Positions 1 through 8,239 of a stretch of DNA of 64,000 bases are shown piece after piece. Under the pieces are notes generated by a model. That model was not told where the DNA came from. It ran no database searches and saw only the letters and a program-made list of their open reading frames with translations. Each line of letters opens with the position of its first letter. Positions within the stretch are counted from its first letter, which is position 1. The stretch is from Bacteroidales bacterium (GTDB lineage: Bacteria > Bacteroidota > Bacteroidia > Bacteroidales > UBA932): assembly GCA_017630215.1 (NCBI GenBank), contig JAGBVR010000009.1:84581-148580 (forward strand), in the 5' to 3' direction. Both the position numbers and the translations under genes were made by a program.

Positions 1-2826
1 GTAATCTTTGCAATACTTTCTGGCGTATTCCTTAAGTCCTTCTGCTTCGATAATCTGAATCTCTCCAGCCATTCCCATATAGAAGCGTCCAATACCTTCC
101 ATTCTATATACCTGCGTGTCAAGCATCCAGATGTCATCATTGTCAGTAGGTATCAGGTCTTTCTCAGCTTCAGGATATTCCTCTACTAGGACATTCTTTG
201 CTCTAAGTGAGAGTTGGAGTTTCACGCTTGTTGGAGTCTCTCCTGTCATACGGAAGATATCCATCTTGCCCTGACGATGATGTGTCTCATACTCCCATCT
301 TTCAGCCTTTATCTCTACATTGGAGATTCTATCTACCTTGAATACCTTGTTGGCTTTAGTTGCTACCTCATAGCACCACACTGTCTTTTGACCTGCTGCG
401 AAGGCGAATGGTTCTACGATTCTGTCCTTGATTTCTCCGCTACTTGATGAGCTATATCCGTGGAGAACCACCTGACGCTTGCTCTCGATTGCATCCATCA
501 GTGCTGCTACGTTTGCTGCATCTTCCTTCTTTGAAAGTATCCTCTGGGCCATCAGCTGACGTCTCATGGATTCAGACATTCGGATGGTCTCGCTATTGAT
601 TCTGATGAAAGCCTCGCCATCGACCTTGACTATATCGTATTCAAATGGGGCTACCGTGATAGCAATCACCTGACCATCATACATCGGATTGATTCTGATA
701 TTTGTCATCATGCTGATGTCAAAGTACTTCTTCGCTTCATCGGTGATGTATCTTACGTAGCCGTCGATTCCCTTGTAGTTACCGTAGGCCGTTCTCTCCA
801 TGTACTTGATGTCCTCCTGGACTCCCTTGATATATCCGAGGTCGTCAACTCCAAGATAAAGTGTGCCACCGACTCTGGTATTGAGGAAGGCGCACACTCC
901 GCGAAGGATAGTGAGCTTCTGATTCTGCTCCTTGGCATTTGCAGGAGCATGGAAGAATGATGTCTTGAACTCCTGGCGGTCATTCTCGATACCGAGGTAA
1001 GTACCATTCTCTTCCTCAAGATCAGTCTCTCCTTCAGCCTCGATGGCAAGACACTTGATGATCTCTCGCTTGATGACGTTCTGCATTGACTTGCTGATGA
1101 CATGGTCAATGCGATTACATGACTGCACCAGGATGGCTATCTTATGGATGAGCTCATCTGTGTCGGAATCGATGATGTCAGACAGAACTTCATTCTTGTC
1201 ATCGTTACCATATGCGCTTAGAACTTCCACAACACGTTTTCTACGTGTAACACTTTCAGGTTCTGACTCGCACTCAAATCCCAAAGGGCGGAGCTTATCA
1301 TAATCACCCTTGGCAAAGAGAACCAAGGCTTCCATATAGTCGGAGAGGAAACTGATGTATTTGGCATCGGCCTGGTTCTTTGTTATCTCAGCCAAAATTC
1401 TCATTGTACACAATATGCGGTATCTGTCAGAAGGACGAGGGAGGTTCTTCTGATAACCGATAAGGATGCGCGAGAGAAGCCTAAGAGTCTCAAGTGACAG
1501 ACTCTGCTCCTCGACCTCTTCCTCTGGAACAAAGCAGAAGCATGAGACACACTCCTTCTTCGCTTCATTTACATTGAACTCATCGTCACTAAGTCCGAGA
1601 ATCTCAGACATGACTACACCGAAATACTGGCCTTCGCCATAGGTCGTGATCCTAGCCTGGACGTAGTCACCTACCTTGTAGTCTCCATTGATGTATGCCT
1701 GAACAGCATAACCTCTATCTGTCCACATGTAAGCTTTAAACTTACCAGACTTGTCCTTAGAAACAGTATTTATGTATGCCGTAATCGCTGACGTGTCCTG
1801 GGCTCTCTCATTGACTATGTATTCCTTGAACTCATCCTCGATGTCAAAGATTCCCTTGTCGACATTGGTGATTTTCAGGTTGAACTGGTCTCCTACATTC
1901 AGGTATGCATAGAAATCAAGCATTGAGTAATTGACATACTGAAGTGACGGGCTCTTGAGATAACCTTCAACGACCTCATAATCCTTTGCTACTGTCTTGA
2001 CCCAGATTTTGCCTTCATTGTCCTTTCCTGTGACTCTTACCTCAGCTATATCTCCGTTCTCATAATGCTTTGAATATTTTCTTACCTTGACAGTCGGCTC
2101 CTTTAGCTCTCTAATGAAGTCATTAGTGAACTCAGCCATTGCCTGAAGGTTGTCAAGTTCAGACTTCTTAACTTTAGCATTCTTCTTTGACAAGATTTGC
2201 AACTGGCCATCAAGGAGTTCTATAGCAGGCTGAAGCATTGATCTGGTCGGATCATCCTTAGGTAATGAAGATATAGCCAGCTCTCCCTTCTTAAGTAGAA
2301 CGCTTCCCTTGCCTTCATACCAGAAATCATCAGCAAGGCCTGCTGATTTCTCAGTTGTATTCGCAATCTTATACGCAAGAATCTGTGGATTGAAGTTCAG
2401 GATGTCATCCCAAGAGAATGGCAGCTTACCATTAACGCATCCGAGGAGATTTGCAATTGAGAACTCAGCGAGTTGCTGCTCATGCTGATGGGAAAGCAGA
2501 AGAAGGCTCTGAAGCATCAGAGAGTAGGCGTTTCGTCTGAGTTCGGTATTCTCGGGGAATATAAGGACATATAGCGCGCTCATGCGGCAGACAAGCGCCA
2601 GCTCCTCATCCTTGCACATGTTCTCTTGAAGAGGTGCTGATGTGATGCTTTCAATAAGAGACTTGACCCTGTCTTCAAGGAGATTTACCGTTGTATTGTA
2701 GAAACTGTCCTGAAGTGCGGGGTTCTTAACTCTTTTGTGGAGATACGAAAGTACTCCTTCAAAGTTCTCATCGATATACTCTTTCTTGATGTCAAGCCAC
2801 AAGGGCATTGCTGAAGTCTCTGCCAT
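1..2826 (-). CDS. AlbA_2 (Schlafen-type) / WYL domain protein, partial
   Basis: An open frame of at least 942 codons reads leftward from ATG at 2826 with no stop before the window edge, so the C-terminus is missing. The N-terminal ~240 residues are helical and unrecognised. Residues ~250-400 contain S1/OB-like beta segments (for example NGDIAEVRVTGKD, VGDYVQARITTYGEGQYFG). Residues ~610-750 form an AlbA_2/Schlafen-type domain (RQEFKTSFF near its start, then GGTLYLGVDDLG and GEAFIRINSETIRMS). From ~775 a WYL-type domain follows. Known family roles: AlbA_2 proteins are ATP- or nucleic-acid-binding regulators and nucleases, and WYL domains bind ligands or nucleic acid. Here I infer a large nucleic-acid-responsive protein, possibly in defence. 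A good -7 box lies 38-45 nt upstream. Confidence 0.8.
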   Translation of the reverse strand, partial: MAETSAMPLWLDIKKEYIDENFEGVLSYLHKRVKNPALQDSFYNTTVNLLEDRVKSLIESITSAPLQENMCKDEELALVCRMSALYVLIFPENTELRRNAYSLMLQSLLLLSHQHEQQLAEFSIANLLGCVNGKLPFSWDDILNFNPQILAYKIANTTEKSAGLADDFWYEGKGSVLLKKGELAISSLPKDDPTRSMLQPAIELLDGQLQILSKKNAKVKKSELDNLQAMAEFTNDFIRELKEPTVKVRKYSKHYENGDIAEVRVTGKDNEGKIWVKTVAKDYEVVEGYLKSPSLQYVNYSMLDFYAYLNVGDQFNLKITNVDKGIFDIEDEFKEYIVNERAQDTSAITAYINTVSKDKSGKFKAYMWTDRGYAVQAYINGDYKVGDYVQARITTYGEGQYFGVVMSEILGLSDDEFNVNEAKKECVSCFCFVPEEEVEEQSLSLETLRLLSRILIGYQKNLPRPSDRYRILCTMRILAEITKNQADAKYISFLSDYMEALVLFAKGDYDKLRPLGFECESEPESVTRRKRVVEVLSAYGNDDKNEVLSDIIDSDTDELIHKIAILVQSCNRIDHVISKSMQNVIKREIIKCLAIEAEGETDLEEENGTYLGIENDRQEFKTSFFHAPANAKEQNQKLTILRGVCAFLNTRVGGTLYLGVDDLGYIKGVQEDIKYMERTAYGNYKGIDGYVRYITDEAKKYFDISMMTNIRINPMYDGQVIAITVAPFEYDIVKVDGEAFIRINSETIRMSESMRRQLMAQRILSKKEDAANVAALMDAIESKRQVVLHGYSSSSSGEIKDRIVEPFAFAAGQKTVWCYEVATKANKVFKVDRISNVEIKAERWEYETHHRQGKMDIFRMTGETPTSVKLQLSLRAKNVLVEEYPEAEKDLIPTDNDDIWMLDTQVYRMEGIGRFYMGMAGEIQIIEAEGLKEYARKYCKDY

Positions 2827-2863
2827 AATACGTCTTTTTGAGGTATATACCTAGATAACCTAA

Positions 2864-2871
2864 CAAAGTTA
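2864..2871 (-). promoter_or_regulatory. -7 box for the AlbA_2/WYL gene
   Basis: The minus strand reads TAACTTTG, an exact match to the Bacteroidota -7 consensus TAnnTTTG, with a TTGCAAAA element about 20 nt further upstream that fits the -33 region. The predicted start site would give a leader of about 30 nt. Confidence 0.6.
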
Positions 2872-2915
2872 CTTCTATTATGGCGCTTTTGCAAGATAAT
2901 TTAAGAGCAAGAAGA

Positions 2916-2931
2916 GCGGCCGTCTGGCCGC
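2916..2931 (-). terminator. Possible terminator of the DUF262 gene
   Basis: A GC-rich inverted repeat (GCGGCC / GGCCGC, 4-nt loop) lies 26 nt beyond the DUF262 stop. The downstream minus-strand tract is pyrimidine-rich but not a clean T-run, so the call is tentative. Confidence 0.35.
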
Positions 2932-2956
2932 CCTTCATTTGGAGCGATCTTTCTCC

Positions 2957-4780
2957 CTATATAAGCCCTTTCTCCTTCAGCATCTTTATCATGGCCAGCT
3001 CCTCTTCGGTCGGTACTGGTTTATCGGATTCCAGAATGTTGGCCGGTTCGTATCCTTCAACCCATTTCTTGAAAAGGTCTTTTATAGTCTTACAGATCCT
3101 TTCGTCATTGGTGTCGACATTGTCCATATTCCAATCTTCCAGCGAACTCTGTCCTAACTTCTTGCTGATAGCGATCTGGGACTCCTTGTATTTCTCCTTC
3201 TTCTTGAAGAAATAGTTATTGCTTGCAGATATGTTAAGCTTCTTCTCGAGTGGCAGCTTATTTCCGATATGATGAAGCTTGTCACTGATTTCTTCATCTC
3301 CGAGAGTATAATACTTTGTGTCCCAGGTTTGCGGAAATATATGCTCGATCTCCCAATATGGCGGAAGAAGTCCTTCCTGATCTTCGCATGAATATGCCCA
3401 TAACTTCATAACCATTCGTTCAATCCTTGCATGTGGCCTGATGATCAGGTTATCTGTCCTGACGCTTTCCGCCTGCTGGGCATACTCATCATCCAGATTC
3501 TTCTCGTCAAATCCTGCTGCAAATTCAGGATGGCACGAATTGATGATTTGCACATTAAGTTTGAGGATGTCGCCTTTTACTGCACTTACTGTAGGCCTTT
3601 CCATAAATCTGGTAATGAGCATGACCAAGAACTTGCGGAGGAATTTCAAGAACAAGGTTTCGAACTCCTCCGTATCCTTATATCTCATGTAATATATTGA
3701 AACCGGATATTTCCAGAACTCATTGGTATACGAAGACAGACAGTCCAGAATCTTTCTGATGTCCATGTTCTTGCTCCATGGTTCATCCTCTATGATCGCT
3801 CTACCTTTTACGACCTTCCATAGATGTAGGCTTTCGGCTAATTCGTCTATCACATCCACAGTGAGACGATTCTTGTTCTTCTCAAGGAAATATTTCCTCA
3901 CACCAGGTGTGGTGGTCTTCTCGTCACCCTCTTTTGCACGAATGTAGAACATGTGGTAATAGAACAGTGACTGTATGCTCTCACTGACATCTGCAGCGTC
4001 CGATTCCAGCTCCTTCCACTTGCGTATGAAGTCGCTCTTCCCCTCATCATCAAGCCTCTTGTAGAGATATGACTTGAATATGTCAGCATCAGACAGTGGC
4101 AGACCTCTATTGTTAAGAGTGTTGAAGATAGTCAGGGCCGTTTCTTGATCATCAGCATCAATAGGCAGCAGAATCGTATGATTCAAGACTGCATTGATGA
4201 AGTGATAAATCTGGTTCGGGCTATGCTTGGCCTTGATTTCATATAATTCTGCAAACTTGTTGTAGTTGCGGGAATAGTTGTCAGTGGCATTGGGCAACGT
4301 CTCACCTCTTTCCAGAATCCTCCGGAGGATCTCATTGCCGGAATCGGATACCACGTCAGATGTCAAAAGCATCTGCCCTCTATCCTCAAGACCGGTCATC
4401 TCATTCTCTTTCCATAATGCCGGCTTTATCTTACTGATGAAGTTTGTTACTTCCGCAGTCTTGTTCTCTTCGCTTTCAAGATTCTTGAAGATTGCCCTCA
4501 GCAAAAGAAATAGTGATGTTAGTCTCTGCTGACCATCGATAATCTGACTGACTTCGTTCTCCTTGTAGGAGACGATGCTGCCTAAAAAATAGCTCCTGGC
4601 ACCTCCTTCTTGAGTCCGGTCTATAGAAAACTCCCAAAGGTCGTCAAACAAAGTTATGACCTCGTCATCACCCCATGAGTACGGACGCTGATATTCTGGA
4701 ATAAGGAATGGGACCTCCTGTCCAGTTTTCAACAATTCAAGAACACTTAGCTTGTTTACTCTGATATTTGCTGCTGCCAT
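2957..4780 (-). CDS. DUF262/DUF1524 (GmrSD-like) nuclease
   Basis: 607 aa. The N-terminal half is a DUF262 domain: IPEYQRPYSWG near residue 28, the hallmark DGQQRLTSL near residue 82, and FNTLNNRGLPL near 215. The C-terminal part is a DUF1524 HNH-type nuclease: IEHIFPQTW near 470 followed by GNKLPLEKKLNISASNN, the usual His/Asn spacing. The N- and C-terminal halves correspond to GmrS and GmrD fused in one chain, the common form of type IV restriction enzymes that attack modified (glucosylated) DNA in an NTP-dependent way. All key motifs look intact. It follows a DEDDh exonuclease and a WYL regulator on the same strand, typical of defence loci. Substrate specificity cannot be read from sequence. 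Confidence 0.9.
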   Translation of the reverse strand: MAAANIRVNKLSVLELLKTGQEVPFLIPEYQRPYSWGDDEVITLFDDLWEFSIDRTQEGGARSYFLGSIVSYKENEVSQIIDGQQRLTSLFLLLRAIFKNLESEENKTAEVTNFISKIKPALWKENEMTGLEDRGQMLLTSDVVSDSGNEILRRILERGETLPNATDNYSRNYNKFAELYEIKAKHSPNQIYHFINAVLNHTILLPIDADDQETALTIFNTLNNRGLPLSDADIFKSYLYKRLDDEGKSDFIRKWKELESDAADVSESIQSLFYYHMFYIRAKEGDEKTTTPGVRKYFLEKNKNRLTVDVIDELAESLHLWKVVKGRAIIEDEPWSKNMDIRKILDCLSSYTNEFWKYPVSIYYMRYKDTEEFETLFLKFLRKFLVMLITRFMERPTVSAVKGDILKLNVQIINSCHPEFAAGFDEKNLDDEYAQQAESVRTDNLIIRPHARIERMVMKLWAYSCEDQEGLLPPYWEIEHIFPQTWDTKYYTLGDEEISDKLHHIGNKLPLEKKLNISASNNYFFKKKEKYKESQIAISKKLGQSSLEDWNMDNVDTNDERICKTIKDLFKKWVEGYEPANILESDKPVPTEEELAMIKMLKEKGLI

Positions 4781-4810
4781 ATGAAGTTTCTGTTATCAAT
4801 CTGTTTGTTG

Positions 4811-4818
4811 CAAAGATA
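4811..4818 (-). promoter_or_regulatory. -7 box for the DUF262 gene
   Basis: The minus strand reads TATCTTTG (TAnnTTTG consensus), 31 nt upstream of the DUF262 start and between its ATG and the stop of the exonuclease gene, so the nuclease can be transcribed separately from its neighbours. Confidence 0.6.
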
Positions 4819-4826
4819 AGCATTTC

Positions 4827-5366
4827 TTACAGAATTTCCCTTGCAATCCATGCACACGCTTCTGCGTCAGCGAGAGCATGGTGATGATTCATAAGATCGT
4901 ATCCGCAGGCGGCTGCGACAGTCTGCAGCTGGTGATTCTCCAAAGAGCCACTGAAATGACTTCTTGAGGCTGCCAGCGTGTCGTGGAAGACGAACTCCGG
5001 ATAATCCATCCTGTAGCATCTGAATACTTCACGGAGACAGCGGCTGTCGAAGCCTGCGTTATGTGCCACAAACGGAACTGCATCGGGATCATCGGATGTG
5101 TCCTCTGACTGGATCTGGATTCCGTCAAGAAGCTCGGCAATCATCCTTTCCCACACATATGGAAATACCTCAGCACAATCGGTGTCTTCGTGGCCCAGTC
5201 CGTGCACCTGTTGGCAGAACCACTTGTAATAATCCGGTTCTGGTCTTATCAGGCTGTAGAAAATATTGACTATCTCACCGTCCCTGACCAAGACCGCTCC
5301 TATGCTGCATACGCTCGAGGGACACTCGTTTGCTGTCTCAAAATCTATTGCTATAAAATCCTTCAT
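4827..5366 (-). CDS. DEDDh 3'-5' exonuclease (DnaQ-like)
   Basis: 179 aa, one exonuclease domain. Exo I is AIDFETAN (Asp8, Glu10), Exo II is VAHNAGFD, and Exo III is the HHALADA segment near the C-terminus, so all four acidic residues and the catalytic His of the DEDDh class are present. Such stand-alone domains remove nucleotides from 3' ends of DNA or RNA; no polymerase or other domain is attached. The gene starts 3 nt after the stop of the WYL regulator, so the two are probably one operon. Whether it works in repair or together with the GmrSD-like nuclease downstream is unknown. Confidence 0.9.
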   Translation of the reverse strand: MKDFIAIDFETANECPSSVCSIGAVLVRDGEIVNIFYSLIRPEPDYYKWFCQQVHGLGHEDTDCAEVFPYVWERMIAELLDGIQIQSEDTSDDPDAVPFVAHNAGFDSRCLREVFRCYRMDYPEFVFHDTLAASRSHFSGSLENHQLQTVAAACGYDLMNHHHALADAEACAWIAREIL

Positions 5367-5369
5367 AAG

Positions 5370-6284
5370 CTATTCTCCATCTTCCACGTCGTCATACATC
5401 TTTATAGCCCTTCTTAGCTCTCTTGCTATCTCCTTTCGAAGCCATAGAGGGCTCATGACTTCAATGGTATCCCCTTTAGACAGGAGCTCACGAGTGAAGT
5501 CATAAGTCGGTACCAGTCGGTATGAGAACTCTGTATACCCATCTCCGGACTCACCCTCTTCCTGAGAGTGGTGAAGAGGCAATGTGCGATAGTACTTCAC
5601 CTGGTCTTCAGATACCCTTATGAGCACATTCTCCACCGGGCCGTTGTCCAAAATCACTCCGAAGAGCTTTCTGAAAGTCTCCTTCGGCTCGAATCCTTTC
5701 GGCAACTTATAACTTTGCTTGGTCTGGGTCAGGCAATGGATCCTGTCCAGAGCGTAGATTCTAGGATGTTCGTAAGCATCACTCTTAGCAAGCATATACC
5801 ATCTCTGCTTGAAGAGCTTGAGGCAGTAAGGTGCTACAGCATAAGTGTGGGCTTCGCTCTTCCAGAAACTCTGATAGGTCATCTCCAGTTTCTTCCCATC
5901 CCGCATTGCGGCCATTATCTCCGGCAGCCATTTCTGACTGGACGGGACATCCTCGCAGATAATCCTGTCTCGCAGGTCCGAACCCTCATTCATGATGCTG
6001 TTAAGCGAAAGAGACTGAAGCATCCAGTTCTTTAGTGAATCTGACTGCACGTCATCGTCGTTGGAGATGTAGTAACCGAGAGACCTGTCACACTTGATCT
6101 CGATGTCAAATGTATCGTAAATCGCCTTCTTATGATTGAAGAATGTCCTCTCTGAAAGGCTTTCTCCGTATTCGTTATACGTGCTTCGCCTCCAGGCCCT
6201 ATCGATATCCTCAAAGCTTATGTGACCGCTTCTTTGGATCAGGTCGATCAGCCAGATGTACCTGTTGAAATAATTCTTTGCCAT
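5370..6284 (-). CDS. WYL-domain transcriptional regulator
   Basis: 304 aa from ATG 6284; an in-frame upstream ATG at 6332 would add 16 residues but sits on top of the probable promoter. The N-terminal ~90 residues look like a winged helix (NRYIWLIDLIQR ... LSERTFFNHKKAIYDTF). Residues ~130-210 form a WYL domain (KLEMTYQSFW, then KLFKQRWYMLAKS and RIYALDRI), and a C-terminal WCX-like region follows. WYL regulators usually repress or activate defence operons in response to nucleic acids or nucleotides. It is followed at 3 nt by the exonuclease, so it likely controls this local cluster. Confidence 0.85.
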   Translation of the reverse strand: MAKNYFNRYIWLIDLIQRSGHISFEDIDRAWRRSTYNEYGESLSERTFFNHKKAIYDTFDIEIKCDRSLGYYISNDDDVQSDSLKNWMLQSLSLNSIMNEGSDLRDRIICEDVPSSQKWLPEIMAAMRDGKKLEMTYQSFWKSEAHTYAVAPYCLKLFKQRWYMLAKSDAYEHPRIYALDRIHCLTQTKQSYKLPKGFEPKETFRKLFGVILDNGPVENVLIRVSEDQVKYYRTLPLHHSQEEGESGDGYTEFSYRLVPTYDFTRELLSKGDTIEVMSPLWLRKEIARELRRAIKMYDDVEDGE

Positions 6285-6307
6285 GTTGACTATGATTTTA
6301 GATGCTG

Positions 6308-6315
6308 CAAAGTAA
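6308..6315 (-). promoter_or_regulatory. Candidate -7 box for the WYL gene
   Basis: The minus strand reads TTACTTTG, one mismatch from TAnnTTTG, 24 nt upstream of the chosen ATG at 6284. Its position supports that start over the longer frame. Confidence 0.4.
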
Positions 6316-6334
6316 AATCTTTTCACTGCCAAAT

Positions 6335-7237
6335 TTAGGCATTTTTATCTTCCTTTGTCACATTCTTAATATCAAAATCTTTTGTACTATAGCAAGAAAT
6401 CCGTATACTCTTTTCAATCACTTCTTTCATATTCTTTGTTAATACTGCAACTTGCAGATCCCACCTGTAAGGGATTTCATGAATCTGAAATTTTCGTAAA
6501 CTGCTTTTCGTGCCAAGGACCTTTTTCTGCAATAGTGTTTCTTCAAAGCAGATGTCCTCATATAGTTGCCAGAATTCGCGGCTATGTCCAGGATAGCGTC
6601 CATGACAAAGTTCATGTATGACTACTATCATCGAATAGAAAGGGCTTGTTATCAATCTTCTATTGTATGTAACTCGACTATATTTCTGATTAAACAGGCC
6701 CAGTTTATTCCCCATTCTATTACTGCCGAGCCTTACATGAGAGGGTAGAAGGTTATATTTTCCGCCGATATATTCTGTATATGAGAAAATCTCCTTTGTC
6801 CATTCCTTGAAGCAGGTGTGAGCCAACATAAATTGTTCCTGCTTCTTATTATGTTTTGGGTGAGTAAAAATATTCCACCACCTGTCCCTGAGTGTACACA
6901 ATCTAGAATATACAGCTTCTGCATCTCCACTATATGGCATATAATTGTGGAGATCATATTTATTCATAAGGGACATATGGTCTTGAATTATCATGGCGAA
7001 TTGCATTCTGGCGCCCGAAATGGCTTTGTATGCTTCCCTTAGATCATCAATGATATATTGATGCCCGTTGATAATATTTATGAAATCATCCTCATTGTAG
7101 TTTAATGAATGATTTTCCTGCGTTGATTGAAAGTCTTCTGTTGAGTTTTTTGATACCCTTGTGAGAGTGGCAACTTCTTGTATTTCATCAGAAATTTGAT
7201 GTAGTAATACATCTATTTTATCTAGCTGCAAGTCCAT
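6335..7237 (-). CDS. YgjP/SprT-like zinc metallopeptidase domain protein
   Basis: 300 aa from ATG 7237; the frame extends 24 codons upstream but a -7-like box lies in that stretch. The clear feature is HELCHGRYPGHSREFW near residues 210-225, giving two zinc His plus a third His in the HExxH-x5-H pattern of YgjP/SprT-like (M48-related) peptidases. The N-terminal ~130 residues are helical and unrecognised; the C-terminal ~60 are lysine-rich. The family ranges from DNA-protein crosslink proteases to uncharacterised YgjP proteins, sometimes fused to type I restriction subunits. The substrate is unknown. It is divergent from the PLD-like gene. Confidence 0.7.
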   Translation of the reverse strand: MDLQLDKIDVLLHQISDEIQEVATLTRVSKNSTEDFQSTQENHSLNYNEDDFINIINGHQYIIDDLREAYKAISGARMQFAMIIQDHMSLMNKYDLHNYMPYSGDAEAVYSRLCTLRDRWWNIFTHPKHNKKQEQFMLAHTCFKEWTKEIFSYTEYIGGKYNLLPSHVRLGSNRMGNKLGLFNQKYSRVTYNRRLITSPFYSMIVVIHELCHGRYPGHSREFWQLYEDICFEETLLQKKVLGTKSSLRKFQIHEIPYRWDLQVAVLTKNMKEVIEKSIRISCYSTKDFDIKNVTKEDKNA

Positions 7238-7253
7238 ACTAATTGATTTTTTG

Positions 7254-7261
7254 CAAAGATC
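7254..7261 (-). promoter_or_regulatory. Candidate -7 box for the peptidase-like gene
   Basis: The minus strand reads GATCTTTG, one mismatch from TAnnTTTG, 17 nt before ATG 7237. It supports the shorter reading frame for the peptidase-like protein. Confidence 0.4.
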
Positions 7262-7351
7262 ATATTGGCGACTGCCAAAGAATAGCAGGTTACTTACTTT
7301 TCTTTGCATTCAACAGGTAGATATATTACCGGTACGTGAGCAATAAATTAT

Positions 7352-7359
7352 TAACTTTG
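7352..7359 (+). promoter_or_regulatory. -7 box for the PLD-like gene
   Basis: TAACTTTG matches TAnnTTTG exactly and ends 18 nt upstream of the ATG at 7378, giving a short leader. Confidence 0.6.
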
Positions 7360-7377
7360 TAATATTGAGATAAGTAT

Positions 7378-7896
7378 ATGGGATATATAACATACATCCA
7401 AGATGAAGATCACTATAAAAAAGTGATAGAAAAGGTAGCATCTGTAAAAAAGTCCTTATGGATTGGTACAGCTGACATCAAGGATCTTCATGTGAAGTCA
7501 GGAAAGAACTCTGAGCCATTTCTCTCGGTCCTTGCAGACCTGCTGAAAAGGGGAGTGGAGATTCGTCTTATCCATGCTAAGGAACCGGGTCCAATCTTCC
7601 GTGAGGAGTTCGATCGTTATCCTATATTGGCAAAGAGATTGGAAAGATCCCTTTGCCCGCGTGTGCACTTTAAAATAATGATATTCGACCTTGAAGAAGC
7701 ATACGTTGGCTCAGCTAATCTGACCGGTGCTGGTATAGGGATGAAGAGCGCAAAAACCAGAAACTTCGAGGCCGGGATTATGACTGACGATCCTGTCCTT
7801 GTAGGGTCTGCAATAGATCATTTCGATAGTGTCTGGGCTGGATTCCGATGCAAGGAATGTTCTCGAAAGAAGTTCTGTGGGGATCCGATAGTTTAG
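7378..7896 (+). CDS. Single-HKD phospholipase D-like nuclease family protein
   Basis: 172 aa with one HKD-type motif: HFKIMIFD followed by YVGSANLTGAG around residues 98-125. One motif per chain implies a dimer as in Nuc/BfiI-type nucleases. A C-terminal cysteine cluster (CKECSRKKFC) may bind metal. Known family members cleave phosphodiester bonds in DNA or RNA; the substrate here is unknown. It has its own promoter, and its 3' end overlaps the convergent 7893-8207 gene by 4 nt. Confidence 0.8.
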   Translation: MGYITYIQDEDHYKKVIEKVASVKKSLWIGTADIKDLHVKSGKNSEPFLSVLADLLKRGVEIRLIHAKEPGPIFREEFDRYPILAKRLERSLCPRVHFKIMIFDLEEAYVGSANLTGAGIGMKSAKTRNFEAGIMTDDPVLVGSAIDHFDSVWAGFRCKECSRKKFCGDPIV

Positions 7897-8207
7897 TTTG
7901 CCATATCAGCCAGTACAGCTTCAATCTGGTTAATCTCTGATATCAAGTCCAGGGTAGTTATCAAATAATAGTCCAAATATCTACTTGTGTTCTCATGTAC
8001 ATGCCTGAGATCAGAAATATAACGGTCTAATTTAATGATAGAAGACCCGATTACTTCGTCAGTATCCACAAAATCTTCTGTATAGATGGAGTGGAGTATA
8101 TTCAAGATGATTCCTGCCTTTTTCACTAGCTGAGGAATCTCATGAATCAGCTCATTTCGGAGTCTCTGATACTCCTGCACCTTTAATTTGAGGACATCTA
8201 AATCCAT
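7893..8207 (-). CDS. Hypothetical helical protein
   Basis: 104 aa, predicted almost wholly alpha-helical with heptad-like Leu/Ile spacing (LKLKVQEYQRLRNELIHEI; LDYYLITTLDLISEINQI). No known domain, signal or membrane segment. It lies 32 nt downstream of the AAA+ gene on the same strand, so it may be the last gene of that unit and could be a partner of the ATPase. The function is unknown. Confidence 0.55.
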   Translation of the reverse strand: MDLDVLKLKVQEYQRLRNELIHEIPQLVKKAGIILNILHSIYTEDFVDTDEVIGSSIIKLDRYISDLRHVHENTSRYLDYYLITTLDLISEINQIEAVLADMAN

Positions 8208-8239
8208 AGCTTCATGCTTTTAGATATGGCTTTACCGGA

